This document shows positions 1 to 9,795 of a DNA stretch of 64,000 nucleotides, piece after piece. This DNA comes from Thalassotalea sp. HSM 43. GTDB lineage: Bacteria > Pseudomonadota > Gammaproteobacteria > Enterobacterales > Alteromonadaceae. A program made the position numbers and the translations under genes. Each line of letters begins with the position of its first letter. Positions within the stretch are counted from its first letter, which is position 1. The notes under the pieces were generated by a model, which had not been told where the DNA came from, made no database searches, and saw only the letters and a list, made by a program, of their open reading frames with translations. The stretch spans positions 2,442,302 through 2,506,301 of the forward strand of contig NZ_CP038493.1 of NCBI RefSeq assembly GCF_004752005.1, given 5' to 3'.

Positions 1-1
1 T

Positions 2-949
<948 letters not shown>

Positions 950-971
950 ATTTAATTCTTTATAGAGCAAT

Positions 972-1000
972 AAAAAAGGCAACCTAAGGTTGCCTTTTTT
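972..1000. terminator. Bidirectional intrinsic terminator between murA and degS
   Basis: A near-perfect inverted repeat: AAAAAAGGCAACCT (972-985), one base, then AGGTTGCCTTTTTT (987-1000). It has U-tracts on both strands, so it can end murA on the plus strand and degS on the minus strand. Confidence 0.9.
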
Positions 1001-1032
1001 GATCGCCTAATCGCGGCATTTATTGGCAGCGG

Positions 1033-2094
1033 TTAGCGTTTAAATTCGCCGATAATAACAGGTATAGTGATCAGCTTATTCTCGCGATAAATGGTGAATT
1101 CAAGCTGAGCGCCAGGATTGGTTTCCGCAATAATATCCAAGGCGTGGTTGATGCTGTTAATTTCCTGACCACCAATCTTATGAACTACATCGTTAATCGC
1201 TAATCCTGCCGCTTCTGCAGGACCACCTGGCGTAATTTGATTAACAACAAAGCCTTTAAGGTGATGATTGTAACTGTCAGAGCTTACCCCTAACCAACCG
1301 CGTATGACTTGGCCGTTTTCAATCAACTCACGCATAACCTTGGCCGCCAGTTTATAGGGCACGGCAAAGAATATCCCTTGAATATTAACTTGCGGACTTA
1401 ATCGTTTAAATTGCGCAGAGGTAATACCGACTAAGTCACCATTAGAATTGACCAATGCGCCACCTGAGTTACCGTCATTGATTGCCGCATCCATTTGTAA
1501 AAATTCACGATAGTTGGTGCTACTTAAACCATTACGACCTGTGGCACTGATAATACCTTGAGTGACGGTTTGACCAATATTCAATGGATTACCTATCGCC
1601 AATACAACGTCACCAACCAACGGGGTGAGGCTGTCGTCGCGAGGAATGACGGGTAAGTTATCAGCGGCAACTTTTAACACCGCTAGGTCGGTAATTTGGT
1701 CACTACCAATCAGTTCGGCGGTGAGCCGTGTGTTATCTTGCAGAACCACACGAATCATATCCGCATTCATTACCACATGATAATTGGTGAGGATATAACC
1801 TCTAGGATCCATAATCACCCCAGAGCCAAGCTTCACTTGTTTACGTGGTGTGTTTTGATAATAGTTGCCGCGTTCAATGGTCTCGGAATAGATGTTAACC
1901 ACTGCAGGTGCGGCTTTGGCGACGGCCGTCGCAAAGGACATCGGGTCAGATTTTTGCGTATCTGGCTTGAATATATTAAAGGATACACTGTTGCCGTCAC
2001 GTAATTCTGGCACCAATATCAATAATACAACGGCAGTTAATAGGCCATAACTGATCGCTCTAAGAATATAGGAAAGTGCCGGTAAAATTTTCAT
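1033..2094 (-). CDS. degS: Site-1 protease DegS, sigma-E pathway
   Basis: DegS is an inner-membrane-anchored periplasmic serine protease. It senses misfolded outer-membrane protein C-termini through its PDZ domain and makes the first cut in RseA to free sigma E. The product has one N-terminal membrane anchor (about residues 11-29) and a trypsin-like domain with catalytic His in TNYHVV (about 106), Asp in TDLAVLK (136) and Ser in DGNSGGALV (210). A single PDZ domain fills the C-terminus, whereas the neighbour DegQ has two. I chose the ATG at 2094 (353 aa, close to E. coli's 355) over an upstream in-frame TTG at 2121. It lies downstream of degQ, as in E. coli, but a terminator-like hairpin and 137 bp separate them. 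Confidence 0.93.
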   Translation of the reverse strand: MKILPALSYILRAISYGLLTAVVLLILVPELRDGNSVSFNIFKPDTQKSDPMSFATAVAKAAPAVVNIYSETIERGNYYQNTPRKQVKLGSGVIMDPRGYILTNYHVVMNADMIRVVLQDNTRLTAELIGSDQITDLAVLKVAADNLPVIPRDDSLTPLVGDVVLAIGNPLNIGQTVTQGIISATGRNGLSSTNYREFLQMDAAINDGNSGGALVNSNGDLVGITSAQFKRLSPQVNIQGIFFAVPYKLAAKVMRELIENGQVIRGWLGVSSDSYNHHLKGFVVNQITPGGPAEAAGLAINDVVHKIGGQEINSINHALDIIAETNPGAQLEFTIYRENKLITIPVIIGEFKR

Positions 2095-2213
2095 CCGCAG
2101 CTTATTGTTGTTAAAGGGCAATATTTAAAATACTAGCACTTTTCTCACCGTCGACAAAGAGTTAACTCATCGGTTTTATGCGCAGGCTAGATTCTTGTGA
2201 TGGCAAATTGCTA

Positions 2214-2241
2214 ACAAAAAAGGGAAGCATAGCTTCCCTTT
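2214..2241 (-). terminator. Intrinsic terminator of degQ
   Basis: The inverted repeat AAAGGGAAGC (2219-2228), ATA, GCTTCCCTTT (2232-2241) is followed on the minus strand by a T-run (A-run at 2215-2221 on the plus strand). It lies 17 bp past the degQ stop and would limit read-through into degS. Confidence 0.8.
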
Positions 2242-2257
2242 GAAAAACGCTCATAGC

Positions 2258-3604
2258 TTAGCGCATCATTAAGTAGAGTTTGGTGTTACCACGCACGATA
2301 TTGAGTGCGACAACACCTTCAATTTCTTCAAGTAGATCGCGAAACTCAGCTAAGTTACTTACTGGTTTGCGATTCACACCGGCGATAACATCACCATCTT
2401 GCAGGCCGACGGCTGCAGCAGGGGAGTTTTCGATAACGTTTCTAACCAGTACGCCCTCGCCATCTTCACTACTGCTTAATTGAGCGCCTTGTAGCATAGG
2501 GTGCATGCTAGCGGCAGCGATGTTGGCTTCGGTTGTGCCTTTTAGAGTAACATCAAAGGTTTTGCGTTTACCGTCTCGTAAAATCGTCAACTCAACGTCG
2601 TTACCGGCACCAATAGAACCTATCTTGCCACGCAATTCATTGAAGTTGCGAATTTTGCGACCATTGACTTCAATGATAATGTCGCCTGCTTTTAAGCCTG
2701 CTTGTTCCGCCGCTGAGTCTGGAGCAACTTGTGAGACAAAGCCACCTTGATTGGTTTCTAAATCCATGGCTTTTGCCAATTCAGGATTAATTGAGTTACC
2801 GGTGACACCTAGCACGCCGCGGCGTACTTCACCGTATTCGATGATTTGATTGACGAGATTCTGCATCATCGTTGATGGTATCGCAAAACCGATACCTACG
2901 TTGCCACCATTAGGGCCTAGAATTGCGGTATTGATACCGATAAGCTCGCCTCTTAAGTTGACTAGCGCGCCACCGGAATTGCCGCTATTAATTGCCGCAT
3001 CGGTTTGAATAAAGTCTTCCAGCTGTTCAATGTTAAGGCCACTACGGCCCAACGCGCTGACAATACCAGAGGTGACGGTCTGGCCAAGTCCAAATGGACT
3101 ACCAATGGCGACAGCAAAGTCACCGACGCGCAGATCATCTGAATTAGCGATTTTAATTTCAGTCAGGTCTTCACCGTCTATTTGCAGCAACGCGATATCA
3201 CTTTGTGCATCGGTGCCTATTTTCTTGGCTTTAAACTGACGACCATCAGTGAGATTGACCAGTATGGTGTCGGCTTCATCAATAACATGGTTATTAGTAA
3301 CGATATAACCTTTATCGGCGTCGATAATAACACCTGAGCCTAAGCCTCTAAAAGGGCGCTCTTGCGGTTCTTGACCACGGCGTTGGCCAAAGAAAAATCG
3401 GAAAGGGTCGGATTGTTGTACTTCTTGCGTACCTTCCACACTAATGCTTACCACAGCGGGGGTGGTTTGTTCTAACATCGGGGCTAATGACGGTAAACTT
3501 TGACCGTCTACTTGCGTTGGCAAGGCAGCATATGAACTAGCGGGGAATAATGTTAAAGAACCAATTAAAAGCGCGACAGGGGTCAGTGCAAACTTCTTTT
3601 TCAT
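2258..3604 (-). CDS. degQ: Periplasmic serine endoprotease of the Do family (DegQ)
   Basis: Periplasmic protease/chaperone that degrades or refolds damaged envelope proteins. An N-terminal signal peptide (MKKKFALTPVALLIGS..., cleavage near SSYA-ALP) is followed by a trypsin-like domain with His106 (TNNHVI), Asp136 (SDIALLQI) and Ser210 (NSGNSGGALV). Two PDZ domains follow at about 255-345 and 360-445. The length of 448 aa and the short LA loop (about residues 63-88) fit DegQ better than DegP, and the position between zapG and degS supports DegQ. The adjacent degS is a paralogue lacking the second PDZ. Strongly supported; only the DegQ/DegP label relies on context. Confidence 0.94.
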   Translation of the reverse strand: MKKKFALTPVALLIGSLTLFPASSYAALPTQVDGQSLPSLAPMLEQTTPAVVSISVEGTQEVQQSDPFRFFFGQRRGQEPQERPFRGLGSGVIIDADKGYIVTNNHVIDEADTILVNLTDGRQFKAKKIGTDAQSDIALLQIDGEDLTEIKIANSDDLRVGDFAVAIGSPFGLGQTVTSGIVSALGRSGLNIEQLEDFIQTDAAINSGNSGGALVNLRGELIGINTAILGPNGGNVGIGFAIPSTMMQNLVNQIIEYGEVRRGVLGVTGNSINPELAKAMDLETNQGGFVSQVAPDSAAEQAGLKAGDIIIEVNGRKIRNFNELRGKIGSIGAGNDVELTILRDGKRKTFDVTLKGTTEANIAAASMHPMLQGAQLSSSEDGEGVLVRNVIENSPAAAVGLQDGDVIAGVNRKPVSNLAEFRDLLEEIEGVVALNIVRGNTKLYLMMR

Positions 3605-3648
3605 ATATAAGACTCCAATTTTAGTTAATTCTTAATATTTTTATACTG

Positions 3649-3680
3649 AAAAAACAAAGCCCAGAGTTAAGCCGGGCTTG
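3649..3680 (-). terminator. Intrinsic terminator of zapG
   Basis: AAGCCC (3657-3662) pairs with GGGCTT (3674-3679), and the A-run at 3649-3654 gives a U-tract on the minus strand. It lies downstream of zapG and upstream of degQ. The stem is short, so confidence is moderate. Confidence 0.6.
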
Positions 3681-3762
3681 ATTGCGTATCACGAATAAAA
3701 ATTCGTCGTAACTGTTAACTAGTGACTCACTTGAATAAGCAAAGTTCAAAACGAGCTGTGTA

Positions 3763-4215
3763 TTAGCTCGCCTTGTTTGTAACAACTTGTTGCGCGTCAC
3801 TGAATATGCCGCTCGGATCATCTGAATAATCACGAGGTGGCTCAGTTAACGCTTCATTGCGTACACCGCGTTTAGCTTTTTTCGGTGACGGATTAGAGCG
3901 AATGTGCGCTTCAGTTTCGGCTGAGAAGAAAGGCATTTCATTGCTACGTTGATTGGCTCGGTCCAAAAGTTGCGTACTTTGTTCCATTTGAATCATCGCT
4001 GTTTTGCACGCGTCATTCATTTTCGCCAATAAATTAGTTGAGTTTTGTAGATGTGTGGCCACTTCATTTTGATACTGCTCAAGTGAAGTCTTACTCTCAG
4101 TCACTTCTTGTTGCAGGTGTTTAAACTCTTGTTCTGAAGCCGACATTTGTTTGCGCGCGAAAAAACCGCCGGCAGCGCCGATGATGACACCGATGAGAAG
4201 GTAGATGAATTCCAT
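3763..4215 (-). CDS. zapG: Z-ring/envelope coordinator ZapG (YhcB, DUF1043)
   Basis: A small inner-membrane protein of the YhcB/ZapG family, implicated in cell envelope growth and division. One N-terminal transmembrane helix (about residues 3-20, rich in Gly and Ile/Val) ends in FFARKQ. A long coiled coil follows (about 25-95), then a polar, probably disordered C-terminus. The 150-residue length is close to the family's usual 130 or so. The ATG at 4215 is preceded by AGGAAT. It is divergent from zapE and upstream of degQ, the arrangement known from E. coli. The family assignment is secure; the mechanism is known only in outline. Confidence 0.9.
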   Translation of the reverse strand: MEFIYLLIGVIIGAAGGFFARKQMSASEQEFKHLQQEVTESKTSLEQYQNEVATHLQNSTNLLAKMNDACKTAMIQMEQSTQLLDRANQRSNEMPFFSAETEAHIRSNPSPKKAKRGVRNEALTEPPRDYSDDPSGIFSDAQQVVTNKAS

Positions 4216-4543
4216 ATTTATTCCTTACTGTTTCGACACAATAACCTGGTTTCCTGTTTTGATACGTATAGTAAGCTATAGAGGATTAGAGTATAACCAG
4301 GGATTTTGTTATTTTATGACTCTTTTTAGGGTTTTATTAGATTAGAATGACAGCCCTAATGGAGTTTTCAACCAAGTTGGCATAGCAGTCTTGGTTGCCT
4401 TCTCTTATAATAGCGTTAATTTAATACTTTCACACCTCCGATCTGGTGATTATTTGTAATTTTTCAACGTCATAGCATGAAATTGATAATGATCAGAGGT
4501 GAATCATCCATACTCTTATTTATAAGTTATCGAAAGCGATACC
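4216..4543. other. Divergent intergenic region zapG/zapE
   Basis: 328 bp of AT-rich DNA between divergent genes, which must hold both promoters. A TATAAT at 4406-4411 could be a -10 box for zapE, but no -35 at good spacing is visible. No ORF or strong hairpin was seen. Confidence 0.4.
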
Positions 4544-5659
4544 ATGATTAAGCTAACACCTTGGCAAAAATACCAACAAGATCTTCAAACTAACGGTTTC
4601 AGTCACGATTCAGCACAAGAAAACGCGGTTAAGCAACTGCAGCGCTTGTATGATGATTTGCAGACTAAGCCGATAGCGGTTACTGGCTTTAAGAAAGTGC
4701 TCAAAGGCTGGGTAAAAACCATGGCCAAACCAAAGGCAAATAAAGTCAAAGGCATTTATTTTTGGGGTGGTGTTGGTCGAGGTAAAACTTATTTAGTCGA
4801 CACTTTCTATGATTGTCTGCCGTTTGAGCAAAAAATGCGGGTTCACTTTCATCGCTTTATGCATCGTGTGCATGACGAGCTTAAACTGCTTAAAGGTCAG
4901 CAAGACCCGTTAAAAATCATTGCTAAAAAGTTTGCCGAAGAAACCCGTATTATTTGTTTTGATGAATTCTTTGTCTCTGACATTACTGATGCCATGTTGC
5001 TTGGCACCTTATTTGAAGAGTTATTTGCGCACAATGTCACCTTAGTCGCGACGTCAAACATTATTCCGGATGAACTGTATAGAAATGGTCTACAGCGGGC
5101 TCGCTTTTTGCCGGCGATTAAGTTGATTAACGAAAACTGTGATGTGGTTAATGTCGATAGTGGTATTGATTATCGCTTGCGCACCCTTGAACAAGCGGAA
5201 ATTTTTCATTCGCCACTTGATGCCAAAGCCGATGAAAATATGGCGCTTTATTTTAGCCAATTAACGGTTGAGCCGGGTCAGCAAGGCAAGGTCTTAGAAA
5301 TTAATAATCGCCCTTTGACCACGCTACGAGAAAGTGATGGCGTAGTGCAGTTTGACTTTAGTGAGCTGTGTGAATCCGCTCGCAGTCAATCAGACTATAT
5401 GGAGCTAAGTCGTATTTACCATACGGTGTTGCTCGCCAATGTGAAACAAATGGGCCGTGAAACCGACGATAGCGCTCGCCGTTTTATCGCTCTGGTCGAT
5501 GAGTTTTACGAACGAAATGTGAAACTGATTATCTCCGCCGAGGTAGACATGGAGCAATTGTACAGCGACGGCGGTTTAAATTTTGAATTCAAACGTTGTC
5601 TATCTCGATTACAAGAAATGCAATCTATGGAATATTTGGGCTCTGAACACTTGCCTTAG
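4544..5659 (+). CDS. zapE: Cell division ATPase ZapE (AFG1 family)
   Basis: ZapE is an AFG1-type P-loop ATPase that associates with the Z-ring late in division and destabilises FtsZ polymers. Visible motifs are Walker A GGVGRGKT at residues 75-82 and Walker B RIICFDEFFVSD with Asp140-Glu141. A sensor-like TSN follows in LVATSNIIPDELY, then the family-typical SARRFIALVDEFYER near the C-terminus. The length of 371 aa matches the E. coli protein (375). It sits between zapG and rplM as in other gammaproteobacteria. The ATG at 4544 has only a weak Shine-Dalgarno (GAAAGCG). Confidence 0.95.
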   Translation: MIKLTPWQKYQQDLQTNGFSHDSAQENAVKQLQRLYDDLQTKPIAVTGFKKVLKGWVKTMAKPKANKVKGIYFWGGVGRGKTYLVDTFYDCLPFEQKMRVHFHRFMHRVHDELKLLKGQQDPLKIIAKKFAEETRIICFDEFFVSDITDAMLLGTLFEELFAHNVTLVATSNIIPDELYRNGLQRARFLPAIKLINENCDVVNVDSGIDYRLRTLEQAEIFHSPLDAKADENMALYFSQLTVEPGQQGKVLEINNRPLTTLRESDGVVQFDFSELCESARSQSDYMELSRIYHTVLLANVKQMGRETDDSARRFIALVDEFYERNVKLIISAEVDMEQLYSDGGLNFEFKRCLSRLQEMQSMEYLGSEHLP

Positions 5660-5742
5660 TCATTATTGGCAAAGTTATGCCCTGAATTTATCCATTAAAT
5701 TGCAATATTTTGTAAAAAACGCTATTTGATTGAAAATTAAAC

Positions 5743-5771
5743 TTCATTTTTACAAAAATATTCTCTATAAT
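5743..5771 (+). promoter_or_regulatory. Putative sigma-70 promoter for rplM-rpsI
   Basis: A -35 of TTCATT (5743-5748), a 17-bp spacer and a consensus -10 TATAAT (5766-5771). The predicted start near 5778 gives a leader of about 125 nt before rplM. Confidence 0.55.
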
Positions 5772-5851
5772 TCGCGGCTCCCAACGTTACAACGCTTGAA
5801 AAAGCAACAGACTCGATACTCGAAGGGGTAAAAACGTAGTCTATTTAATCG

Positions 5852-5874
5852 GTTATTGGTAGCAATAACTTTTT
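5852..5874 (+). promoter_or_regulatory. Terminator-like hairpin in the rplM leader
   Basis: GTTATTG (5852-5858), loop GTAG, CAATAAC (5863-5869), then T5 (5870-5874), ending 30 nt before the rplM ATG. In E. coli this operon is autogenously repressed by L13 acting on the leader. Whether this AT-rich hairpin takes part, as an attenuator or an L13 site, is inference. Confidence 0.4.
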
Positions 5875-5904
5875 ATGTAACTTATTTATTATGGGTTTTT
5901 ATCA

Positions 5905-6333
5905 ATGAAAACTTTTGTAGCTAAACCAGAAAGCGTAACTCGCGAATGGTTTGTAGTGGACGCCGAAGGTAAAACTTTAGGTCGTATCGCTACTGAAATT
6001 GCTCGTCGCCTACGCGGTAAGCACAAGCCAGAATACACTCCTCACTGTGACACCGGTGATTATATCGTTGTTGTTAACGCTGAGAAAGTACGTGTAACTG
6101 GTAACAAAGCGAAAGGTAAAATTTACTACTCGCACACTGAATTCCCTGGTGGTCTTAAGCAAATTAGCTTTGAAAAGCTAATCGAAAAAGCACCAGAGCG
6201 TGTAATTGAATTCGCAGTTAAAGGTATGTTGCCAAAAGGTCCTCTAGGCCGTGACATGTACCGTAAACTTAAAGTGTATGCTGGCGCTGAGCACAAGCAT
6301 GCGGCACAACAACCTAAAGTATTGGAGTTGTAA
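5905..6333 (+). CDS. rplM: 50S ribosomal protein L13
   Basis: L13 is an early-assembly protein of the large ribosomal subunit that binds 23S rRNA. The 142-residue product matches the E. coli length exactly. It contains [22 protein letters not shown] and the FPGGLK / [12 protein letters not shown] segments typical of bacterial L13. It is the first gene of the rplM-rpsI operon, with two bases between its stop and the rpsI ATG. The ATG at 5905 has no clear Shine-Dalgarno (only ATGGG upstream), which would suit translational control of this operon. Confidence 0.99.
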   Translation: MKTFVAKPESVTREWFVVDAEGKTLGRIATEIARRLRGKHKPEYTPHCDTGDYIVVVNAEKVRVTGNKAKGKIYYSHTEFPGGLKQISFEKLIEKAPERVIEFAVKGMLPKGPLGRDMYRKLKVYAGAEHKHAAQQPKVLEL

Positions 6334-6335
6334 TC

Positions 6336-6728
6336 ATGGCTGATAATCAATATTACGGCACTGGTCGCCGCAAGAGCTCTGTAGCTCGTGTATTCATGAA
6401 AGCTGGTAAAGGTACTATTACCATTAACAATCGTGACATCGAAACTTATTTCGGCCGTCCAACAGCACGTATGGTTGTTCGTCAACCACTTGAGCTTGTT
6501 GAAATGGTTGAGAAGTTTGACCTTAACATCACCGTAGTTGGTGGTGGTATCTCTGGTCAAGCTGGTGCGATCCGTCACGGTATCACTCGTGCGCTAATGC
6601 AGTTTGACGAAACTCTACGTTCAGAGCTTCGTAAAGCAGGTTACGTTACTCGTGATGCTCGTAAAGTTGAACGTAAGAAAGTGGGTCTACACAAAGCGCG
6701 TAAGCGTCCACAATTCTCGAAACGTTAA
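6336..6728 (+). CDS. rpsI: 30S ribosomal protein S9
   Basis: S9 lies in the head of the small subunit, with its basic C-terminal tail reaching the P-site tRNA. The product is 130 aa, the standard length. It has the N-terminal [14 protein letters not shown] motif, [15 protein letters not shown] in the middle and the conserved end [12 protein letters not shown] Shine-Dalgarno (GGAG) lies at the end of rplM, so the two are co-translated. A strong terminator follows. Confidence 0.99.
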   Translation: MADNQYYGTGRRKSSVARVFMKAGKGTITINNRDIETYFGRPTARMVVRQPLELVEMVEKFDLNITVVGGGISGQAGAIRHGITRALMQFDETLRSELRKAGYVTRDARKVERKKVGLHKARKRPQFSKR

Positions 6729-6744
6729 TTTTACTATTCGATGC

Positions 6745-6776
6745 AAAAAACCGGCCTTCTGGCCGGTTTTTTTTTC
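6745..6776 (+). terminator. Intrinsic terminator of rplM-rpsI
   Basis: AAAAAACCGGCC (6745-6756), loop TTCT, GGCCGGTTTTTT (6761-6772), continuing into more T residues. A strong GC-core hairpin 17 bp past the rpsI stop. Confidence 0.92.
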
Positions 6777-6862
6777 TTAAATAATTGTTTACCCAAAATT
6801 TACACAGTTTAGGCTATTGCAGAAAAAGGCCTAAATAAGCGCACTTCCGACAAGGTTTTATC

Positions 6863-6891
6863 TTGTAAAAAAATGTACAATTCTTTATTAT
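6863..6891 (+). promoter_or_regulatory. Putative promoter for petABC
   Basis: TTGTAA (6863-6868), a 17-bp spacer and TATTAT (6886-6891), in the 312-bp AT-rich gap between the rpsI terminator and petA. It would give a leader of about 195 nt. Other AT-rich boxes exist in this gap, so this is only the best-spaced candidate. Confidence 0.35.
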
Positions 6892-7092
6892 AAGCAAAAT
6901 TTTTTAATCGTAATTTTGCTACCTTTTTTCTGTTTTCGTTAAAATGAAGCAAAATTCAATAAAAACAACAATTTTCCTGAAAATTCACGAGAAATCGTTG
7001 TAAGAAAAATCCTATCGGCAGAGCGATACGTTTAATATAGCTCTGGCGAGACAATTTTTTCTGTGTCTAATAAATAGTATTGGAGAAATGAA

Positions 7093-7683
7093 ATGAGCAA
7101 TGCGCCCGTGGACAACGGCCGTCGACGCTTCCTAACAATCACGACATCTGTCGTTGGTGGTGTAGGCGTTGCTGGTGCAGCTGTGCCATTCATCGCTTCC
7201 TGGAACCCAAGTGCCAAAGCTAAAGCTGCCGGTGCCCCAGTCGAAGTAAATATTAGTAAAATTCAAGCTGGTCAGCTGGTACGTGCAGAGTATCGTGGTA
7301 AGCCTATCTATGTTGTTCGTCGTCCAGCGACGATCATCGATGCATTAGGCGGTCATGAAGATCAGTTACGAGATCCTAATTCGCAAGAAGAACAGCAACC
7401 TGCATACGCACAAAATCAATACCGCTCAATTAATCCTGAGTATTTGGTAGCTGAAGGTGTTTGTACTCACTTAGGTTGTGCTCCAACATACAAAAAAGGC
7501 GATTTTGCTGAGCATGTTGAAGGCGTAGATTACGGTTTCTTCTGCCCATGTCATGGTTCTAAGTTTGATATGGCTGGTCGTGTATTTGCTGGTGTTCCTG
7601 CTCCATTGAACCTAGTTGTTCCAGAGCATTCATTCCCAGATGACAACACGCTTGTTATCGGTATTGGTAAAGGAGACGCATAA
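7093..7683 (+). CDS. petA: Ubiquinol-cytochrome c reductase Rieske iron-sulfur subunit
   Basis: The Rieske [2Fe-2S] subunit of the cytochrome bc1 complex takes electrons from ubiquinol at the Qo site and passes them to cytochrome c1. The N-terminus has a twin-arginine-type sequence (GRRRFLT) followed by a hydrophobic helix (about residues 14-36) that stays as membrane anchor. The cluster-binding motifs are CTHLGC (Cys124, His126, disulfide Cys129) and CPCHGS (Cys151, disulfide Cys153, His154). Length 196 aa is normal. GGAGAA precedes the ATG. Its TAA overlaps the petB ATG by one base, so translation is coupled. Confidence 0.98.
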   Translation: MSNAPVDNGRRRFLTITTSVVGGVGVAGAAVPFIASWNPSAKAKAAGAPVEVNISKIQAGQLVRAEYRGKPIYVVRRPATIIDALGGHEDQLRDPNSQEEQQPAYAQNQYRSINPEYLVAEGVCTHLGCAPTYKKGDFAEHVEGVDYGFFCPCHGSKFDMAGRVFAGVPAPLNLVVPEHSFPDDNTLVIGIGKGDA

Positions 7684-8948
7684 TGCTTGCTAACTTTATG
7701 GCTTGGATTGACAAGCGTTTGCCAGTTACGGATGCTTGGAATAAGCACGTAGGTCAGTACCCGGCACCTAAAAACTTTAACTTTTGGTACTTTTTTGGCT
7801 CTCTAGCCATGCTAGTACTTGTTAACCAAATCGTTACTGGTATTTGGTTAACCATGAACTACGAACCATCAGGCGATGGTGCATTCGCTTCTGTAGAATA
7901 CATCATGCGTGATGTCGACTACGGTTGGTTGCTACGTTACATGCACTCTACCGGTGCGTCAGCGTTCTTCGTTGTTGTTTACTTGCACATGTTCCGTGGC
8001 TTAATTTATGGTTCTTACCAAAAGCCTCGCGAATTACTGTGGATCTTCGGTATGTTGATTTACTTGGTGCTAATGGCTGAAGCATTCATGGGTTACTTAT
8101 TGCCTTGGGGTAACATGAGTTACTGGGGTGCACAGGTAATTATATCCTTGTTTGGTGCGATTCCGGTTATCGGTGATGACCTGACTACCTGGATTCGTGG
8201 TGACTACGTCATCTCTGGCGCTACCTTGAACCGTTTCTTCGCTTTGCATGTTATTGCATTGCCACTTGTGCTTTGTGTGTTGGTATTCTTGCACATCCTA
8301 GCCTTGCACGAAGTTGGTTCGAACAACCCAGACGGTACCGACATTAAGAAGCCAAAAGGCTCAGTACCAGACGAAGAGCAAAGTAAGTTCAAATTCCATG
8401 AACATTACACCAAAAAATACGATATCGTGGATGCGATTCCGTTCCACCCTTATTACTCTGTAAAAGACATCATGGGTGTTGTTGGTTTCCTTATCTTGTT
8501 CTGCTGGGTTATGTTCTTCTTCCCTGAAGGTGGTGGTTACTTCCTTGAGGCGCCAAACTTTGAACCAGCTAATGGCTTGAAGACGCCAGAGCACATTGCT
8601 CCGGTATGGTACTTCGGTCCGTTCTACACTATCTTACGTGTCGTTCCTGACAAGTTAGGTGGTATGATCCTGATGTTTGCTGCTATTGGTATGCTATTCG
8701 CTTTACCATGGTTTGATCGTGGCGTTGTGCGCTCGTTCCGATTCCGCAGTAAGTTACATTTGTTTAATCTTGTTCAATTCGCTGTGTGTTTCGTCCTATT
8801 AGGTTACCTAGGTACTCAACCGTCGAACTTTATCAATAACTTGATTGGTACAATTACTACCATTGGTTACTTCGGTTTCTTCATTGCCCTTTGGTTCTAC
8901 TCAAAAGGTGAGAACACTAAGCCAGTTCCAGAGAGAGTGACAAAATAA
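7683..8948 (+). CDS. petB: Ubiquinol-cytochrome c reductase cytochrome b
   Basis: The membrane-embedded diheme subunit of the bc1 complex, carrying both quinone sites. At 421 aa it is a full-length fused cytochrome b (b6-like part plus subunit-IV-like part), as in proteobacteria. The heme-ligand histidines lie in LLRYMHSTGAS..YLHMFRG and in LNRFFALHVIALP..LHILALHE. The Qo-site motif reads PVWY (in HIAPVWYFGPF) rather than the PEWY of mitochondria and alphaproteobacteria. About eight membrane helices are visible. Start and stop overlap petA and petC by one base each. Confidence 0.98.
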   Translation: MLANFMAWIDKRLPVTDAWNKHVGQYPAPKNFNFWYFFGSLAMLVLVNQIVTGIWLTMNYEPSGDGAFASVEYIMRDVDYGWLLRYMHSTGASAFFVVVYLHMFRGLIYGSYQKPRELLWIFGMLIYLVLMAEAFMGYLLPWGNMSYWGAQVIISLFGAIPVIGDDLTTWIRGDYVISGATLNRFFALHVIALPLVLCVLVFLHILALHEVGSNNPDGTDIKKPKGSVPDEEQSKFKFHEHYTKKYDIVDAIPFHPYYSVKDIMGVVGFLILFCWVMFFFPEGGGYFLEAPNFEPANGLKTPEHIAPVWYFGPFYTILRVVPDKLGGMILMFAAIGMLFALPWFDRGVVRSFRFRSKLHLFNLVQFAVCFVLLGYLGTQPSNFINNLIGTITTIGYFGFFIALWFYSKGENTKPVPERVTK

Positions 8949-9703
8949 TGAAAAAAACACTTATTGCATTATTGGCTCTAGTACCTGTTCTAGCATTTGC
9001 AGCAGGTCCTAACATTCCGTTAGATAAAGCTAACAACGATCTTACAGACAAACAGTCATTACGTAACGGTGCTGAAACCTTTATGAATTACTGTCTTGGT
9101 TGTCACTCATTGCAGTATCAACGTTATAACCGTACCTTCGCTGATTTAGAAATCGATGAGAAAGAAGGTATCGAGACGCTTATGTTCACTGGCGAAAAAG
9201 TCGGTGACCATATCGTCAACACGATGCCAGCAAAAGAAGCGGCTGCGTGGTTTGGTGCTGCGCCACCGGATTTAACCTTGGTAACTCGTTACAAGAAAGG
9301 CGGTGCGGATTGGTTATACACCTACTTGCGCTCGTTCTATGCTGACGAAAATCGTCCGTTCGGTGTTAACAACGCCGTATTTAAAGATGTTGGTATGCCA
9401 CACGTATTCCAACAACTGCAAGGCGTACAAGAGCTAAGCGATGACGCAAAAGCAATGTTGCAATTGCCATCGACTGAACAACGCCCGTTGACCTCTGCGG
9501 ATCTAGTATTAACTCAACCTGGTCAATTAACACCACAAGAGTACGATACTTTGGTTCGCGACTTGGCTAACTTCCTGGAATATACAGGTGAGCCAGTAAA
9601 GGTTGAACGTAAGCGCCTAGGTTACTGGGTAATTGGCTTCTTGTTCATCTTGTTCGTACTATCATACTTGCTGAAGAAAGAATATTGGCGCGACGTTCAC
9701 TAA
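8948..9703 (+). CDS. petC: Ubiquinol-cytochrome c reductase cytochrome c1
   Basis: Cytochrome c1 receives electrons from the Rieske centre and reduces soluble cytochrome c in the periplasm. An N-terminal signal peptide (cleavage near AFA-AGP), a covalent heme motif CLGCH (Cys49, Cys52, His53), a likely Met ligand in the GMPHVF region and one C-terminal transmembrane anchor (about residues 226-243, YWVIGFLFILFVLSYLL) are visible. The length of 251 aa is typical. It is the last gene of the petABC operon. Confidence 0.97.
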   Translation: MKKTLIALLALVPVLAFAAGPNIPLDKANNDLTDKQSLRNGAETFMNYCLGCHSLQYQRYNRTFADLEIDEKEGIETLMFTGEKVGDHIVNTMPAKEAAAWFGAAPPDLTLVTRYKKGGADWLYTYLRSFYADENRPFGVNNAVFKDVGMPHVFQQLQGVQELSDDAKAMLQLPSTEQRPLTSADLVLTQPGQLTPQEYDTLVRDLANFLEYTGEPVKVERKRLGYWVIGFLFILFVLSYLLKKEYWRDVH

Positions 9704-9728
9704 TATTACTTTCTTAAGCTAACTTATT

Positions 9729-9773
9729 GGGGCTATACTGGTTATCGAAACGATAATTTTGGTTAGCCCCTTT
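9729..9773 (+). terminator. Two-tier hairpin after petABC, possible weak terminator
   Basis: GGGGCTA (9729-9735) pairs with TAGCCCC (9764-9770), and inside it TTATCG pairs with CGATAA. Only three T residues follow, so termination would be weak. It lies 25 bp past petC. Confidence 0.45.
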
Positions 9774-9795
9774 CGCGTACTTATACAGTACCTTG

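Noticed and set aside
1033-3604. degS and degQ as a recent duplication
   Set aside because: They share the protease domain and motif spacing but differ in membrane anchor and PDZ number; the pair is ancient and widespread, so not a local event.
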